Below are positions 35,544 to 47,639 of a stretch of 64,000 nt of DNA, piece by piece (position 1 is the first letter of the stretch; each line of letters begins with the position of its first letter). Made by a program: the position numbers and the translations under genes. The DNA lies in the NCBI GenBank assembly GCA_949152475.1, contig OX424568.1, positions 7,725,667 through 7,789,666 on the forward strand, in the 5' to 3' direction. A model generated the notes under the pieces. It was not told where the DNA came from and did not search any database. It worked only from the letters and a program-made list of their open reading frames with translations. This DNA is from Terebella lapidaria (taxonomy: Eukaryota; Annelida; Polychaeta; Terebellida; Terebellidae).

Positions 35544-38500
35544 GGGGGGATGGAATGTTACTGCCTGTCACCCATGCTGGGGTCAAAGTAGGGTCCCTAC
35601 TGGTCAATATTAGCCCGGATGACATTCAAAATTTTAATTTTTTCATAAAATTCTAACAATTTTATATACGGACGAAGCCGCGGTTATTTTTCTCGTTTTG
35701 AAATTCACATAAAAGACTGTTGAATCGTGAATAATGAAGCTATAGTTATCATTTTGGTGTCAAAATGTCTGGAATTACATGGCAAATCAAGAAAAATACC
35801 ATCTACAGCAGTTCATGGTGTAAGTTTTGTATTATAACATGAAAACACATAATAATAAGTCCAAAATTGCCTTTGATTTCACAATCTGAGATCTGCGAAA
35901 ATGGGTGTTCCAGCTCACAAATCTATTTTATCTTTACGAAAACTTCACTAAAATTACCCTAGGTTATATACCTTACTGCCAAAATAAACCATCCCAAGGT
36001 CTTAACTAAATTTACAGCTAGAAATCAAATGAATCTAACACTACCCCCTAGTGAACTCCGTGATCGCGTGATATTCTCGAATTTGACAAAACTAGTTATA
36101 CTCTCACATATTACTATGCTAGAATGATTATTTTGATGTCAAATTATACGAATCATCATTTCAAACATACAATACAGTAATCAGTTAGAGATGTGAAATT
36201 TTTCTCATCAAAACATAAGAAATATCCACCAAAATTTGACCATAACCATTGATTGGTTAATGATTAATCTTACCAATAACTATGATGGTCAAATTATTTT
36301 GATATCAAATGATAGGAATCATTAGTTCAAACCCAAAGTATAAAATCCAAGTCCAGATGTTTTTTTTTCATGAAAACTACAAAAACACACAAAAATTTGA
36401 CCACAATAATTTATTTACTGTGTCGGCATCTTAGAAAGTTGATCGTTTGTGGTTATTCGCTGCTAATGTTGTCAAGTGTTCTGCTAGTGTTACTTAGTCG
36501 ACATAGTGACCAGTAGCTTAATTCATCACAATTTTAACATATTTGAGTCCATAATATTCGCCAACTAAATATAATATTCACTCTGTGAATTTGTTACAGG
36601 GTTTTGAGAGGAGGGGATATATGTATTTCATAGTGTTTTGTGATCGAGTATTCAAAGAAATCTTAACATCTTATATACAATCAAAACGGGAAATTAATTA
36701 CCGGTACCATTTCGATGGATACATTGTAGAATTGGTTCATGTGGGTGGAGATTCATGCCACCACAAAATGTGAGTTGTGGTCCAAAATCGTACCACTAAT
36801 AAGAGTTCATAAAACTTCATAAGATCACTTGTCATTTGACTAAAATGTTGCAACATTCAGTTTTACTTCCTATGTTGGATCTTTTCCCCTTCTTGACTCC
36901 TTGATCATGAGAACATACAAAACCCGTTTTAATTGAAACATACGGCCTAAAATGAAGAGTTTGTTTCACAGCAAAACACTATTGATACATGAATGAACTT
37001 GTATGTAGTCTAAAATTCATGACAATAAACCAACCCATGTTTTACCTTCTGCAAATAATATTAGCAACATGTTCTTCTAAGCTTCGGATCAACGAAATAT
37101 TTATCTTCCAGCCTCTTTAATTGTACATGTCATGACATGTGCATATTCAAGGTGTATGGCCAGCATAAACATAGACATGGGAAAGCTCAACACAAATTAA
37201 TTTGACAATGAAATGTAATCCATATCATTCTCATTTCCTCTCAAACAGTAGTTCGTGCCCAAGGTCGTATTATTGTTGCTCAAGTCGGGATTGTTTGATC
37301 AGTCTGTACAGACATAACCTTCAGTATAAGACATTGCATTCTTTGGAGAACATGTTCCTGTGCAATGGTCCTTCTAACATTTGAATCGCATGGCTTTTGG
37401 TGCTAACATCTGATCTGTATGGTGAATCGAGATGCTCTCAGCAACCACACTCGAGCCATGATCATTTGGGCTTGAAGCTTTGACAGCCTTCTGTAGCGAG
37501 GTTCTCCAGATGCAAGCCTAATAGCTGACTCATGCAACGTGATGTTTGAGAGCTTCCTTTTATTGGGTACAAGATGAAATGTTTGCTCATTCCTGCTGCA
37601 GAATGGTTTGTACCTGACAGAATTTATGTCTGTTTAGAAATATTCTTCGTGTTTTTTTTGGAGAAATTTCTTGGAGAAGTATGAAACACATTCAGAGCCA
37701 TCGATAAGTTCTTCTCTGTTGGAGAATGATTTACCAATCTTTTTCCTGACATCACACATGTTTTGATCAGCCATTGTCGACTGAAATGGCCGTGTCTTTC
37801 CTTTGGCAACAAAATCACTGCATACGACCATGCCAAGTGAGATGCCTATGGCTGTGGTGTCGATGTACATGTACCTTGTACATAGTTTGTTCTCAGGGCA
37901 GGATAGAACTCTCGCACATGCCAACATAGCAACTTAGGTGCTGGTGACCTGAGGATGAAGCAGCTATTTGCTTTTGATGCTGCATGACTGGCAGCTTCCT
38001 CCTGTTTGATGCTCAACTGATCGAACCAGTAGTCCGAATGGTGCTGTGCCCAACAACGAGGTTGTACGTAGTACTCTTTACTATGTGTTAGTAATTACAA
38101 CAAGTGTACAAGACTACATACTCAGTTTGCTGCCATTGAAAGCGGAATTGAGACAGACTCGACTAGTCACGTCACATAAATTTCTTCGACCGTGTTGGAC
38201 AATTTTGATTTTCCCTGGATCGTGACTTGAAAGCTTCCCCGTTTGCACGCTTTGCATGCTCCGAGTTTTTGATGTATACGACGGATTAAGGATCCATGAC
38301 ATAGTTGACTCTTTTGTGAGTGAGCATGTAGGCATGTAGGCACCAGTTGAAAGGTGTACTGAGCCTGAACTCCAAGTGTCTTGAGAGCATTCTTGACAAA
38401 GTGCAGTACTTCCATACCATCGGTGAGAACTGCCGATTGTGGAACATCTTCAACTGGTTCATGGTAGTCTTCGAGGATGTTTAACAGAGGCACCTTGTTT

Positions 38501-40095
38501 GTTTAAGCAGGAACTCCAGCTGTGTTGGCCAATGTCCATAGCAGTGACCATAATGGGACTGCATCTTTCATGTTCAATAACTAGCATTTTTGCAAATAGA
38601 CTCCGATCAGCTTGTATAACCTTCTATTGTAAATTGTATGTTGCAACCACCTTTGTTGTCTTTGTTTGCACGATGATGCTGAATGTCTTCAAAGATAATT
38701 TTGGCAGTGTGGCAATCAAGTTGACTTTGTTCAACAAAATAAGATTCACCATGAAGCTTCGTTTGTAAATAAAACTGCTTCATTTGTCTCCTGCAGTAGG
38801 CAGATCATGTAATATGTGTCATTGACTGTGATTCCAGATGCTGTGTTGACGAGAGTCTTATGTTCATCTCCGAGTACTCAATGGGTAGACCCAGCCTACA
38901 ATGATGCCCAACACTTTGTGTATATCTCCTTCATCCTTCTGATTGACTGTACAACTGACATCTTTCTGTGGACTTCTTATATGAACGCCTGTCATTTTTC
39001 TCGCAAGTCTGCAGGATCATTGTTCTGTCATGGGTTATGATTATCCAACGTTGTGCAGCACCACGGTTGACTGATGCCAACTATACGCCCTGATTAATTA
39101 GAGTCCAGGATATTGTATGTTCGATGGTTTGGTAACAACTGCTTGTGTGAAAACAGTTTCCTAACATCGGCGAACATAGAATCCCCCTTTGTGCAGTCTG
39201 CATGTTACTCTGTGGTGTGACTCGGACAGAATACCACTGGTCACTCTGGTGATTTTGGCAAACTACTGCTGGTACACTTGGTGACTGATTCTACCAAGTA
39301 TCAATGGTATATCACTTAACCACATAAACATTTATTAAACCACAAATGGTGAACTTTATAAGATGCCTACATTTCGTATACAACCAGTAAATCATTATGG
39401 TCCAATTTTGGGATTTTTTTTCTTGTTTTGATGAGAAAAAAATTACATCTTGACCTGATTATTGCATGATATATTTGAAACGATGATTCGTATCATTTGA
39501 CTTCAAAATAATTATTCTAGCAGAGTTATATGTGAGAGTATAACTAGTTTTGTCAAATTTGAGAATATCATGCGATCACGGAGTTCACTAGGGGGTATTG
39601 TTTGGTTCATTTGATTACTAGCAGTAAACTTGGTTAAGACCTTTGAATGGTTTATTTTGGCAGTATGGTATATAATCTGGGGTAATTTTAGTGAAGTTTT
39701 CGTAAAGATAAAATAGATTTGTGAGCGGAAACACCCATTTTCGCAGGTCTCAGATTGTGAAATCAAAGGCAATTTCGGACATATTATTATGTGTTTTCAT
39801 GTTATAATACAAAACTTACACCATGAACTGCTCTAGATGGTATTTTTCTTGATTTGCCATGTAATTCAAGACATTTTGACACCAAAATTATAACTATAGC
39901 TTCATTATTCACGATTCAACAGTCTTTTATGTGAATTTCAAAACGAAAAAAATAACCGCGGCTTCGTCCATATATAAAATTGATAGAATTTTATGAAAAA
40001 ATTAAAATTTTTAATGTCATCCGGGCTAATATTGACCAGTAAGGACCCTACTTTGACCTCAGCATGGGTGACAGGCAGTAACATTCCATCCCCCC
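35544..40095. mobile_element. 4.55-kb unit with about 700-bp terminal inverted repeats carrying a family P copy
   Basis: The left end GGGGGGATGGAATGTTACTG and the reverse-complemented right end are the same. Similarity continues with scattered differences to about 36250 on the left and 39385 on the right. TA flanks both sides (35542-35543, 40096-40097). Left of centre, 36280-36430 repeats the inner part of the arm ('AAATGATAGGAATCATTAGTTCAAAC'). It lies inside the 11.4-kb CACGGTG element. The only coding remnants inside are family P-like fragments on the minus strand. A TA duplication fits Tc1/mariner-type insertion, but arms this long are unusual and no such transposase is seen. Confidence 0.8.
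37624..38650 (-). pseudogene. Second family P copy, heavily decayed
   Basis: Minus-strand pieces in shifting frames follow the order of the 10910-15931 gene. VIQADRSLFAKMLVIEHER matches its TRDLFGRLLFLSTKH. VPLWSLLWTLANTAG-(shift)-TNKVPLLNILED matches VPLSLAHIDGTMQKTDKSKLMSKLE. SAVLTDGMEVLHFVKNALKTLG matches VTLVDGMFLFRVLEELPMTYG. DFVAKGKTRPFQ (about 37775) matches GCDVTSSFFNKGKTRPL. The HEEADTR and DTDVL blocks are not recognisable here. Frameshifts and stops are frequent, so it is non-functional. It sits inside the 4.55-kb inverted-repeat unit. Confidence 0.65.
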
Positions 40096-40499
40096 TATCG
40101 TCATTTCTAAGGCCCTTTATAGAAAACGTGCCTAGACTAATAGTACATGACCTAATTTCATGAGCAATCGCCGTATAATGTGTAAAACAGTCCACGATAC
40201 CACCCCTCTGGCTCGCGGTGTGTGGGGGTCGCTGGCTGGAATCACGTTCTTGTTAAGAATTAAGCCTTTAGATCGAACTACGCGTATTGAGAGTATCACA
40301 TGTATATTCCGACACTCAATGCGATACCTTTTACATGTTTATTCCGTATCAAGCTATTAAAATAGTTAGAAATTCAACTAACTCACGTTTCCAGCCATGC
40401 TTATTCACCACAAGATTGCCTTCATACACCACAAGAATGCGTCATTGCTGAAAGAGTGCTTAAAAACTCCGTAAGAGTGAAGATCGCACTTACACCGTG

Positions 40500-41140
40500 A
40501 AATGTCCATACTATTCTGCTGTTGTCTTCTGATGAACTTTCATGCACCAGCACTTTCATTGAAAACTTTACACCTGTTATTCAGCGTCACCTCTGCTATA
40601 CAACTACTTGTATAGGAGTCTATTTGAAATTGTATGCTGATATGTATAATAGTATTACATACTTTGTATTTGGATTTTTCACATGTGTGACTGCAGACGC
40701 GTGTACCTACAGACTTTCAGTACCACTGTTCATTAGCTTTAATACTATTTTTCGAATGACAATTACAACTGCAAACATTGACTTGCATATACATATATCT
40801 TAATTCAACAAAGATATCCAAACCTATGGTTAATACTCTCTACATAATGTTATTTATTGTTAACCAGAGTAGGTGTATATAAACCAAATGGTTTAAAGCA
40901 AATGTTTGAAGCAAAAACATTTATATCAAATGTTGCAGAAACAATGTTTTAGAAGTAGTGGTTTTTCGTTTGGCTAAGCCAAACGTGCGTTATGTATATA
41001 TATGGAAGCATGGGAGGGGGTAATTGCGGTTTGTCGATAATTGACGTTATGATGGTTTTGATTAGCAGATCGAAGTCACTCTGGGTGGAATCATCTATAC
41101 ATGTAACCATGTCCGAGAGCTAGTCAGGCATCCACCCAAA
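40500..41140 (+). repeat. R1 repeat, copy B, right part
   Basis: R1 resumes after the 11.4-kb insertion: 'ACTTTGTATTTGGATTTTTC', 'ACGCGTGTACCTACAGACT' and 'CATGTAACCATGTCCGAGAG' match copy A's 23300-24000. Confidence 0.7.
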
Positions 41141-41621
41141 TTCATCTTAGTCATTTTCGGAATTCATCTCTTGAGATCTCTCAGTCAATGTCTATGGTTG
41201 AAACAAGGCTATCAGATATGCGAGTCTCATACTCTGGATTTAAGGTTGTTGAAAGATGGTTGTGTAAACAGCTGGTTTAAGATTTTTCACATTCATTTGG
41301 GAGGAGTGTTACGTTATCACATTTCTTTGAAATATGTAGATAATGATCGATCACACGCGTATTACCTGACGAAAAAAGGCAGACAAATTATAGCAGACAA
41401 ATTATAACTTTTATGCATGATTTTGAAAAATAAAACGGTTTGAATAAATTCTGAGAAAATGACCTCCAAAGACAAAAATCAGTGTTTCGTCCACAAAAAA
41501 GCTGTTTTGACCTTTCAAGGTCATTGAGAGCCAAATCTAAGGTCACTACTCAAACCGCGATACATGATTTCCCATCTGAATCTGCCAATACTTAATCTCT
41601 TAACTTGAAATGTTTCAGGAT
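41141..41621. other. No gene; reverse AGGTTACCGG-family scrap
   Basis: 'GCTGTTTTGACCTTTCAAGGTCAT' at about 41500 is the reverse complement of the internal repeat of the element at 3027-4219. The rest is unassigned. Confidence 0.4.
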
Positions 41622-41930
41622 GTAAGTATCGATCTATTACCACCAATACAGCCCAATTTTGATGATTCCAATAACGAACATAAAATACAACATCTTGCAA
41701 TAGAAACAAAGCCCGACCAATTACTTTATCAAAAGACACACTGGCGTCATCAGGGGCAGACAGTGTGGTGAATGTAGTTGTTTCTACTGCACACCTGATG
41801 GAATTAGTATACAACTGTCCAACAACCTATGAAAATTATTAAGAAATCCGAAACAAACCCCATGGAATAGATATATGACAAGTACATAAGTACCTAATCC
41901 GAAGCCAAAAGGCTACTGAGTTGATGGAGT
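41622..41930 (-). repeat. Repeat S copy, nearly full unit
   Basis: Begins at the conserved TGTAAGTATCGATCTATTAC terminus. In reverse complement it contains CTGATGACGCCAGTGTGTCT, TTTTGATAAAG, GGTCGGGCTTTG, and upstream 'CATCAACTCAGTAGCC', the same order as in the 12832-13442 dimer. Confidence 0.8.
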
Positions 41931-42469
41931 TCACCTGCAGAGCTGGCATTATGGAGGGGAAAAAATGGGCCACATTTTCTAAGTCGAAAAAAATTTTCGA
42001 CGGCAATTTTTTTTTCTCTGCTGTAAATGGCTCCAAATGAATAGTGACTTGATTTGGGACAAAAAAAAAATTCTGACCTGTCAAAAAATCAAACTGGCCC
42101 GCCACGTGCAGACTGGCGATTCAAGACTCAACAAAACTCATACACATCATGGAGGTACATGAGGGGAATGTTTTGCAACAAAAATCAACAACAACTGATG
42201 AGACAGTTTATGAGAAAATGGCCATCAAGGTCCAAATTCTTTGTCAAAAATGGCCGTGAAATCGACAAAAATGATTCAAACCCCCCCCCCCCCCCCCAAA
42301 AAAAAAGACTGGATATTGGCCAAGGTTTGTTCTGACAAATTTATTGGGAATTTAATTATGTCAATTGAAGTTTACAGACACGGACGGACGACGGGCGGAA
42401 GATAGACGAAAAAGCACAACAGCTTATCGTCCTAAGTCAGCCAGTAAGCTAAAAAAAAATGTAACTTAG
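41931..42469. other. No gene; C17-A10 tract
   Basis: Contains the C17 tract followed by poly-A at 42281-42307, and a GGACGGACGACGG block at about 42383 resembling the AGGTTACCGG-family GTCC block in reverse. Confidence 0.4.
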
Positions 42470-42960
42470 ACAAATGCCGGAAACCATTCGTTTACCACCA
42501 GGGATTTGGTTGCATTGTATTTCCGAGATTTCTTCAGTATTTTGTTTTTCACTTAGGAAGCCACTAATGGCACGTTAGGTGTCTAATTCAGCATGAAGCT
42601 GGCAGTAATATGTCGTTGGTAGTTTTTTTCTGGTAATTCTAGATACATTGATTATTCAAGCACCATTCGCGAGGAAGGAAAATGGACACTGACAAGTGAG
42701 GCAGTAGTGTCGGCTCGAAGTTTAGAGACCTGTCCGTACCTTTGAAATTGGCTGTGTTCTTTGCCTGGCGTGCCTGGCAACGGCACATGGAAACTTAATA
42801 CTAGTATCTCGGGATACAATTTTGCATAATGTTCAGTGATTGTATCATAGCCATAAGATTCTATCATATGTCACAGTTTGTGCTCCCTATATGAAATACT
42901 GTCTGCCTAATGCCCAATAATCTAGATATGATTCCATCTCCCATTATTAACTGAATTATG
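42470..42960 (+). repeat. R1 repeat, copy C, partial
   Basis: 'GGAAACCATTCGTTTACCAC', 'GTATTTCCGAGATTTCTTCA' and 'TAATCTAGATATGATTCCAT' match the central part of R1 copies A and D. Confidence 0.7.
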
Positions 42961-43277
42961 TCTTGTAAATCTATGATATATCGGCGGCAATTGCCGGCAA
43001 GCTAATTCTCGACTGAAATTGTTACTTAGTAACGGAGTCGCGCGGGTCACCGCCCATGTTTGGGCTACGGCCCACCCCATATTTCATGAGAATGTAGCTT
43101 AACCGCCCACTTTCGACAGTTCTTTAGACAAAACTTTGATCACAACAAATTGAACACCCATGAACATGTGCACACTCCTATTATCGCCAAATCCCGTGAG
43201 AAACTAAATCGCGCGGGAGTTTCGATGGCTCCAGATAAATACCCACTACTAGTCTAGTCCAGTAGATGTTGGCAGTT
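42961..43277. other. No gene seen
   Basis: Unassigned spacer between R1 copy C and the CENP-B-like fragment. Confidence 0.4.
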
Positions 43278-43575
43278 ATGCAGTTCAATAGTAACGATAG
43301 AAAACGAGTACGAGAGTGGTTGGCGAATGAAACAACACTGAGACAGCATGGCTGTTGGAAAGAAAAATAGAAGAAAAGGCTCCATCATGGTAGTGAATTG
43401 TGTCTAGAACTAGACATGGAAGTGTTGAACTTTCATTTGGATTAGAGGGCAGCTGGACGAAAGAAATTAGAGAGAAGGCTGTAGAATCAGCACGAGAGAT
43501 AGACGGTATGCAGGGCTTCAAGAGGTCCGATGGATGGCTCAGAAATTGGAAGAAACGAAATCATGTGATCATGTG
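43278..43575 (+). pseudogene. CENP-B/pogo-type DNA-binding domain fragment
   Basis: In one frame NSNDRKRVREWLANETTLRQ reads like the first HTH of a CENP-B/Tc5-type transposase. After stops and frame changes, AVESAREIDGMQGFKRSDGW followed by LRNWKKRN reads like the second HTH, in the same order as in such proteins. No catalytic part follows; a satellite array starts soon after. It is unrelated in detail to the pogo gene at 5944. Assignment is by pattern only. Confidence 0.55.
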
Positions 43576-43899
43576 AAATCAGTGCCAACGAAGCTAAAAC
43601 TAGACGCTTCCGGTCGCCTACGACTGCTTGGGTGTATCCCCCGTAGCCCTATCATCTCTGTTGCCCCAAATATATCACTGTTAAGTGTGAAAAACTAGAG
43701 TAAAGGCTAAAAAGATTACCAGAGAAATGTTAAATCTCAAGTCACAACTGTTTTTTTCCCCACCAAAAGTGTTGCACTGATCTTCCGAGGTTATTGAAGG
43801 TCGAATTCAAAATCACCACAGAAATCTCTACATATGAATTTCCATTTCGACATGTTTGATAAAATAATGAAAATACAGATAGATCAATCTTTTCACCTA
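43576..43899. other. No gene seen; lead-in to satellite
   Basis: Unassigned; 'TTATTGAAGGTCGAATTC' resembles the internal repeat of the AGGTTACCGG family. Confidence 0.35.
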
Positions 43900-46110
43900 T
43901 TCATATTTCAACTCAGAATATTTTACAAACTTGGTTCCAAGTTGAAATTCAAAGTAAAAGTTGACCAAAACTGCATTTCAAGATGACGAAATTGGAGCCA
44001 GATCGAACTTCTCACCATAAGTTATATTTCGACTCATAAAAAATGTATGTGCCAAACATGGTTTCAAGTTGAAATTCAAAGTAAAAGTTGACCAAAACTG
44101 CATTTCAAGATGACAAAATTGGAGCCAGATCAAACATTTCGCCATGAGTTATATTTTAACTCATAATATGTGCCAAACTTGGTAATAAGTTGAAATTCAA
44201 TGTAAAAATTGACCAAAATTGCATTTCAAGATGACGAAATTGGAGCCAGATAGAACTTTTCATCATAATTTATAATTTAACTCATAATATTGTGCCAAGC
44301 TTGCTTTCAAGTTGAAATTCAAGCTAAAAGTTTACCAAAACTGCATTTCAAGATGAAGAAATTGGAGCCAGATCGAACTTTTCATCATAAGTTATATTTT
44401 AACTCATTATATGTGCCAAACTTGGTTTCAAGTTGAAATTCAAACTAAAAGTTGACCAAAACTGCATTTCAAGATGACGAAATTGGAGCCAGATCGAACT
44501 TTTCGCCATAAGTTGGAGCCAGATCGAACTTTTCACCATAAGAAATTCAAACTAAAAAACTTTTCACCATAAGTTATATTTCGACTCATAATATGTGCCA
44601 AACATGCTTTCAAGTTGAAATTCAAAGTGAAAGTTGACCAAAACTGCGTTTCATGATGACGAAATTGGAGCCAGATCGAACTCTTCACAATAAGTTGTAT
44701 TTCGACTCATAATATGTGCCAAACATGCTTTCAAGTTGAAATTCAAAATAAAAGTTGACAAAACTGCATTTCAAGATGACAAAAATGGAGCCAGATCGAG
44801 CTTTTCACCATAAGTTATATTTCGACTCATAATATGTGCCAAACATGCTTTCTAGTTGAAATTCAACGTAAAAGTTAACAAAACTGCAATTCAAGATGAC
44901 GAAATTGGAGCCAGATCGAACTTTTCGCCACAAGTTATATTTTAACTCATAATATGTGCCGAACGTGGTTTCAAGTTTAAATTTAAAGTAAATGTTGACT
45001 AAAACTCCATTTCAAGATGACGAAATTGGAGCCAGATCTAACTTTTCGCCATGGGTTATATTTTAACTTGTAATATGTGCCAAACTTTGGTTTAAGTTGA
45101 AATTCAAGCTAAAAGTTGACCAAAACTGCATTTCAAGATGACGAAGTTGGAGCCAGATTGAACTTTTCGTCATAAGTTATATTTTAACTCAATATGTGCC
45201 AAACTTGGTTTCAAGTTGAAATTCAAATTAAAAGTTGACCAAAACTGCATTTCAAGATGACGAAATTGGAGCCAGATCGAACCTTTCACCACAAGTTATA
45301 TATTACTATTCATAATATGCGCCAAACATGGCTTCAAGTTGAAATTCAAAATAAAAGTTGACCAAAACTGTATTTCAAGATGAAGAAATTGGAGCCGGAT
45401 CGAACTTTTCGCAATGAGTTATATTTTAACGCATAATATGTGCCCAACTTGGTTTCAAGTTGAAATTCAAACTAAACGTTGACCAAAACTGCATTGCAAG
45501 ATGGCGAAATTGGAGCCGAACTTTTTGCCATGAGTTATATTTTAACGCATAATATCACGGTATGTGGCAAACTTGGTATTAGGTTGAAATTCAATGTAAA
45601 AGTTGACCAAAACTGAATTTCAAGATGACAAAATTGGAGCCAGATAGAACTTTTCGTCATAAGTTATATTTTACCTCATAATATGTGCCAAACTTGGTTT
45701 CAAGGTTAAATTCGAAATAAAAGTTAACCAAAACTGCATTTCAAAATGCCGAATATGGAGTCAGATCAAACTTTTCGCCATGAGTTATATTTTAACTTAT
45801 AATATGTGCCAAACTTGGCTTTAAGTTGAAATTCAAGCTAGAAGTTGACCAAAACTGCATTTCAAGATGACGAAATTAGAGCCAGATCGAACTTTTCGTC
45901 ATAAGTTATATTTTAACTCATAATATGTGCCAAACTTGGTTTCAAATTGAAATTCAAAGTGAAAGTTGACCAAAACTGCATTTCAAGATGACGAAATTGG
46001 AGCCAGATCGATTTTTTCGTCACAAGTTATATTTTAACTCATAATTTGTGCCAAACATGGTCTCAAGTTGAAATTCAAAGTAGAAGTTGATCAACGTTTT
46101 CATAAAAAGC
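43900..46110. repeat. Satellite array 1 (about 121-127-bp unit, roughly 17 units)
   Basis: The unit reads 'GTGCCAAACTTGGTTTCAAG', TTGAAATTCAAAGTAAAAG, TTGACCAAAACTGCATTTC, AAGATGACGAAATTGGAGCC and AGATCGAACTTTTCGCC. Starts of AAGATGAC measured in the first five units are 121-127 bp apart. A short extra partial unit lies at about 44512-44560. Units differ by scattered substitutions, so the array is not freshly amplified. Confidence 0.92.
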
Positions 46111-46374
46111 TATTGTGGTCAATAATAGACTTAACTAGCAAGAAATAATGTTAACTTCGTTGGTCACAGCCATAAAATCTCTACTGGACAAAGCCTTTAG
46201 TTATATTTTAACTCATAATTTGTGCCAAACATGGTCTCAAGTTGAAATTCAAAGTAGAAGTTGATCAATGGTTTCATAAAAAGCTATTGTGGTCAATAAT
46301 AGACTTAACTAGCAAGAAATAATGTTAACTTCGTTGGTCACAGCCATAAAATCTCTACTGGACAAAGCCTTTAC
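46025..46374. repeat. Duplicated junction of the two satellites
   Basis: About 175 bp spanning the boundary between array 1 and array 2 is present twice in tandem (46025-46200 and 46201-46374) and nearly identical, so this duplication is younger than the arrays. Confidence 0.88.
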
Positions 46375-47030
46375 CTTGTTGAGCCCAATAATAAATATTT
46401 CTTGTCTTAACTATTTTCATTATGGTCAATAATAGACTTAACATGTAAAAATAATGTTAACTTATTCGATTACACCCAGAAATTTCTACCGGACAAAACC
46501 TTAACCTTGTTGAGCTTAACTTGTTGAGCCCAATAATAAATATTTCTTGTCTTAACTATTTTCATTGTGGTCAATAATATACTTAACATGTAAAAATAAT
46601 GTTAACTTATTCGGTTACACCCAGAAGTTTCTACCGGACAAAACCTTAACCTTGTTGAGCTCAATAATAATTGTTTCTCATCTCAACTATTTTTATTGAT
46701 GTCAATAATAGACTTAACTAGCAAAAAAATGTTCACTTAACTAGTGAAAATAATGTTAACTTATTCGGTTACACCAATGAAATTTGTACTGAACAAAACC
46801 TTTACCTTGTTGAGGTTAATAATAAATATTTCTTGTCTTAACTATTTTTTACTGTGGTCAATAATAGACTTAACTATTAAAAATAATGTTAACTTATTCA
46901 GTTATACCCATGAAATCTGTACTGGACAAAACCTTTACCTTGTTGAGTTTAATAATAAACGTTTCTCGTCTTAACTATTTTTATTGTGGTCAATAATAGA
47001 CTTTACTAGTAAAACTAATGTTAACTTATT
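46111..47030. repeat. Satellite array 2 (about 131-174-bp unit, roughly 7 units)
   Basis: 'GGTCAATAATAGACTTAACT' recurs near 46117, 46291, 46424, 46569, 46700, 46856 and 46987. Each is followed by 'AATAATGTTAACTTATTCGG', 'TACTGGACAAAACCTTTACC' and 'TTGTTGAG'. The unit is unrelated to array 1. Confidence 0.9.
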
Positions 47031-47287
47031 CAGTAATATTGTCCTATTTTCACTGAAAACATCAGTTCTTCATTTTGAACAAGAAACCAGTGTCATTACC
47101 TTCCATAATACAGGCTTTTGGAATGATCATACTTGTCAAAATGGATATTTCACAATTCTGTAATAAGTTAGGCTGGAAACATATTTATATGATCATTCTA
47201 AAAAACGATTGGTTTCATGTGACAGCCCTTCCCAACAACACTTCCAAATATTATTGAGATTCGTCAATAATCTGTAACGCTGCCATC

Positions 47288-47627
47288 TGTAGAGCGTTCA
47301 CAAGCCATGTGTCTCAAACAGGCTGTTTTCAATGCAAAATGTGTCCCCAAATGACCAATTCAGTTGCCACTGCAACCAAAATCGATTGGTGTCGGGATCT
47401 TACCATTATATATGTGCCTGCAAAAAATAATGGTGATCGGGTGAGAAATGCGGCCTGTAGCGCGTTCACAAGAAAACCTCTGCGGACACGGACGCGGACG
47501 ACGAACGCAAATCCAGAGTATCCGCCGAACTTTGTTCGGGGGAAAAGGGACCGCTTTTGTTGCCATAGAAACGTCCGAATTTTAGGATTTTCCAATGAAA
47601 ATTGTGCCCTGTAGAGCGCTCACATTC
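47288..47627 (+). repeat. Three spaced copies of TGTAGAGCGTTCACAAG
   Basis: The motif occurs at 47288, 47456 (TGTAGCGCGTTCACAAG) and 47610 (TGTAGAGCGCTCACATT), 168 and 154 bp apart. The third copy is followed by CATACAAACAAACAAAC. They mark a degenerate tandem repeat. Confidence 0.7.
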
Positions 47628-47639
47628 ATACAAACAAAC

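Larger units (their letters stand above)
29102..40499. mobile_element. 11.4-kb transposon with CACGGTG ends and 5-bp target duplication; carries the family D gene
   Basis: The left end CACGGTGTAAGTGCGATCTT is identical to the reverse-complemented right end for about 33 bases. Similarity then continues, with gaps, to about 75 bp. AAATG is duplicated at 29097-29101 and 40500-40504. Inside, on the minus strand, is the family D gene (30657-33739); a 4.55-kb long-inverted-repeat unit (35544-40095) is nested near the right end. Without that unit the element would be about 6.8 kb. The ends are of the Transib/RAG-related type, but I see no RAG1/Transib core, so family D is the only candidate transposase. 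That assignment is inference. Confidence 0.8.

Noticed and set aside
21230..40499. CACGGTG ends as recombination signals of an antigen-receptor locus
   Set aside because: They flank whole mobile elements with 5-bp duplications. There is no RAG1/RAG2, no gene segments and no clear nonamer.
43900..47030. CRISPR-like array
   Set aside because: Units are over 120 bp, diverged and without unique spacers; this is eukaryotic satellite DNA.
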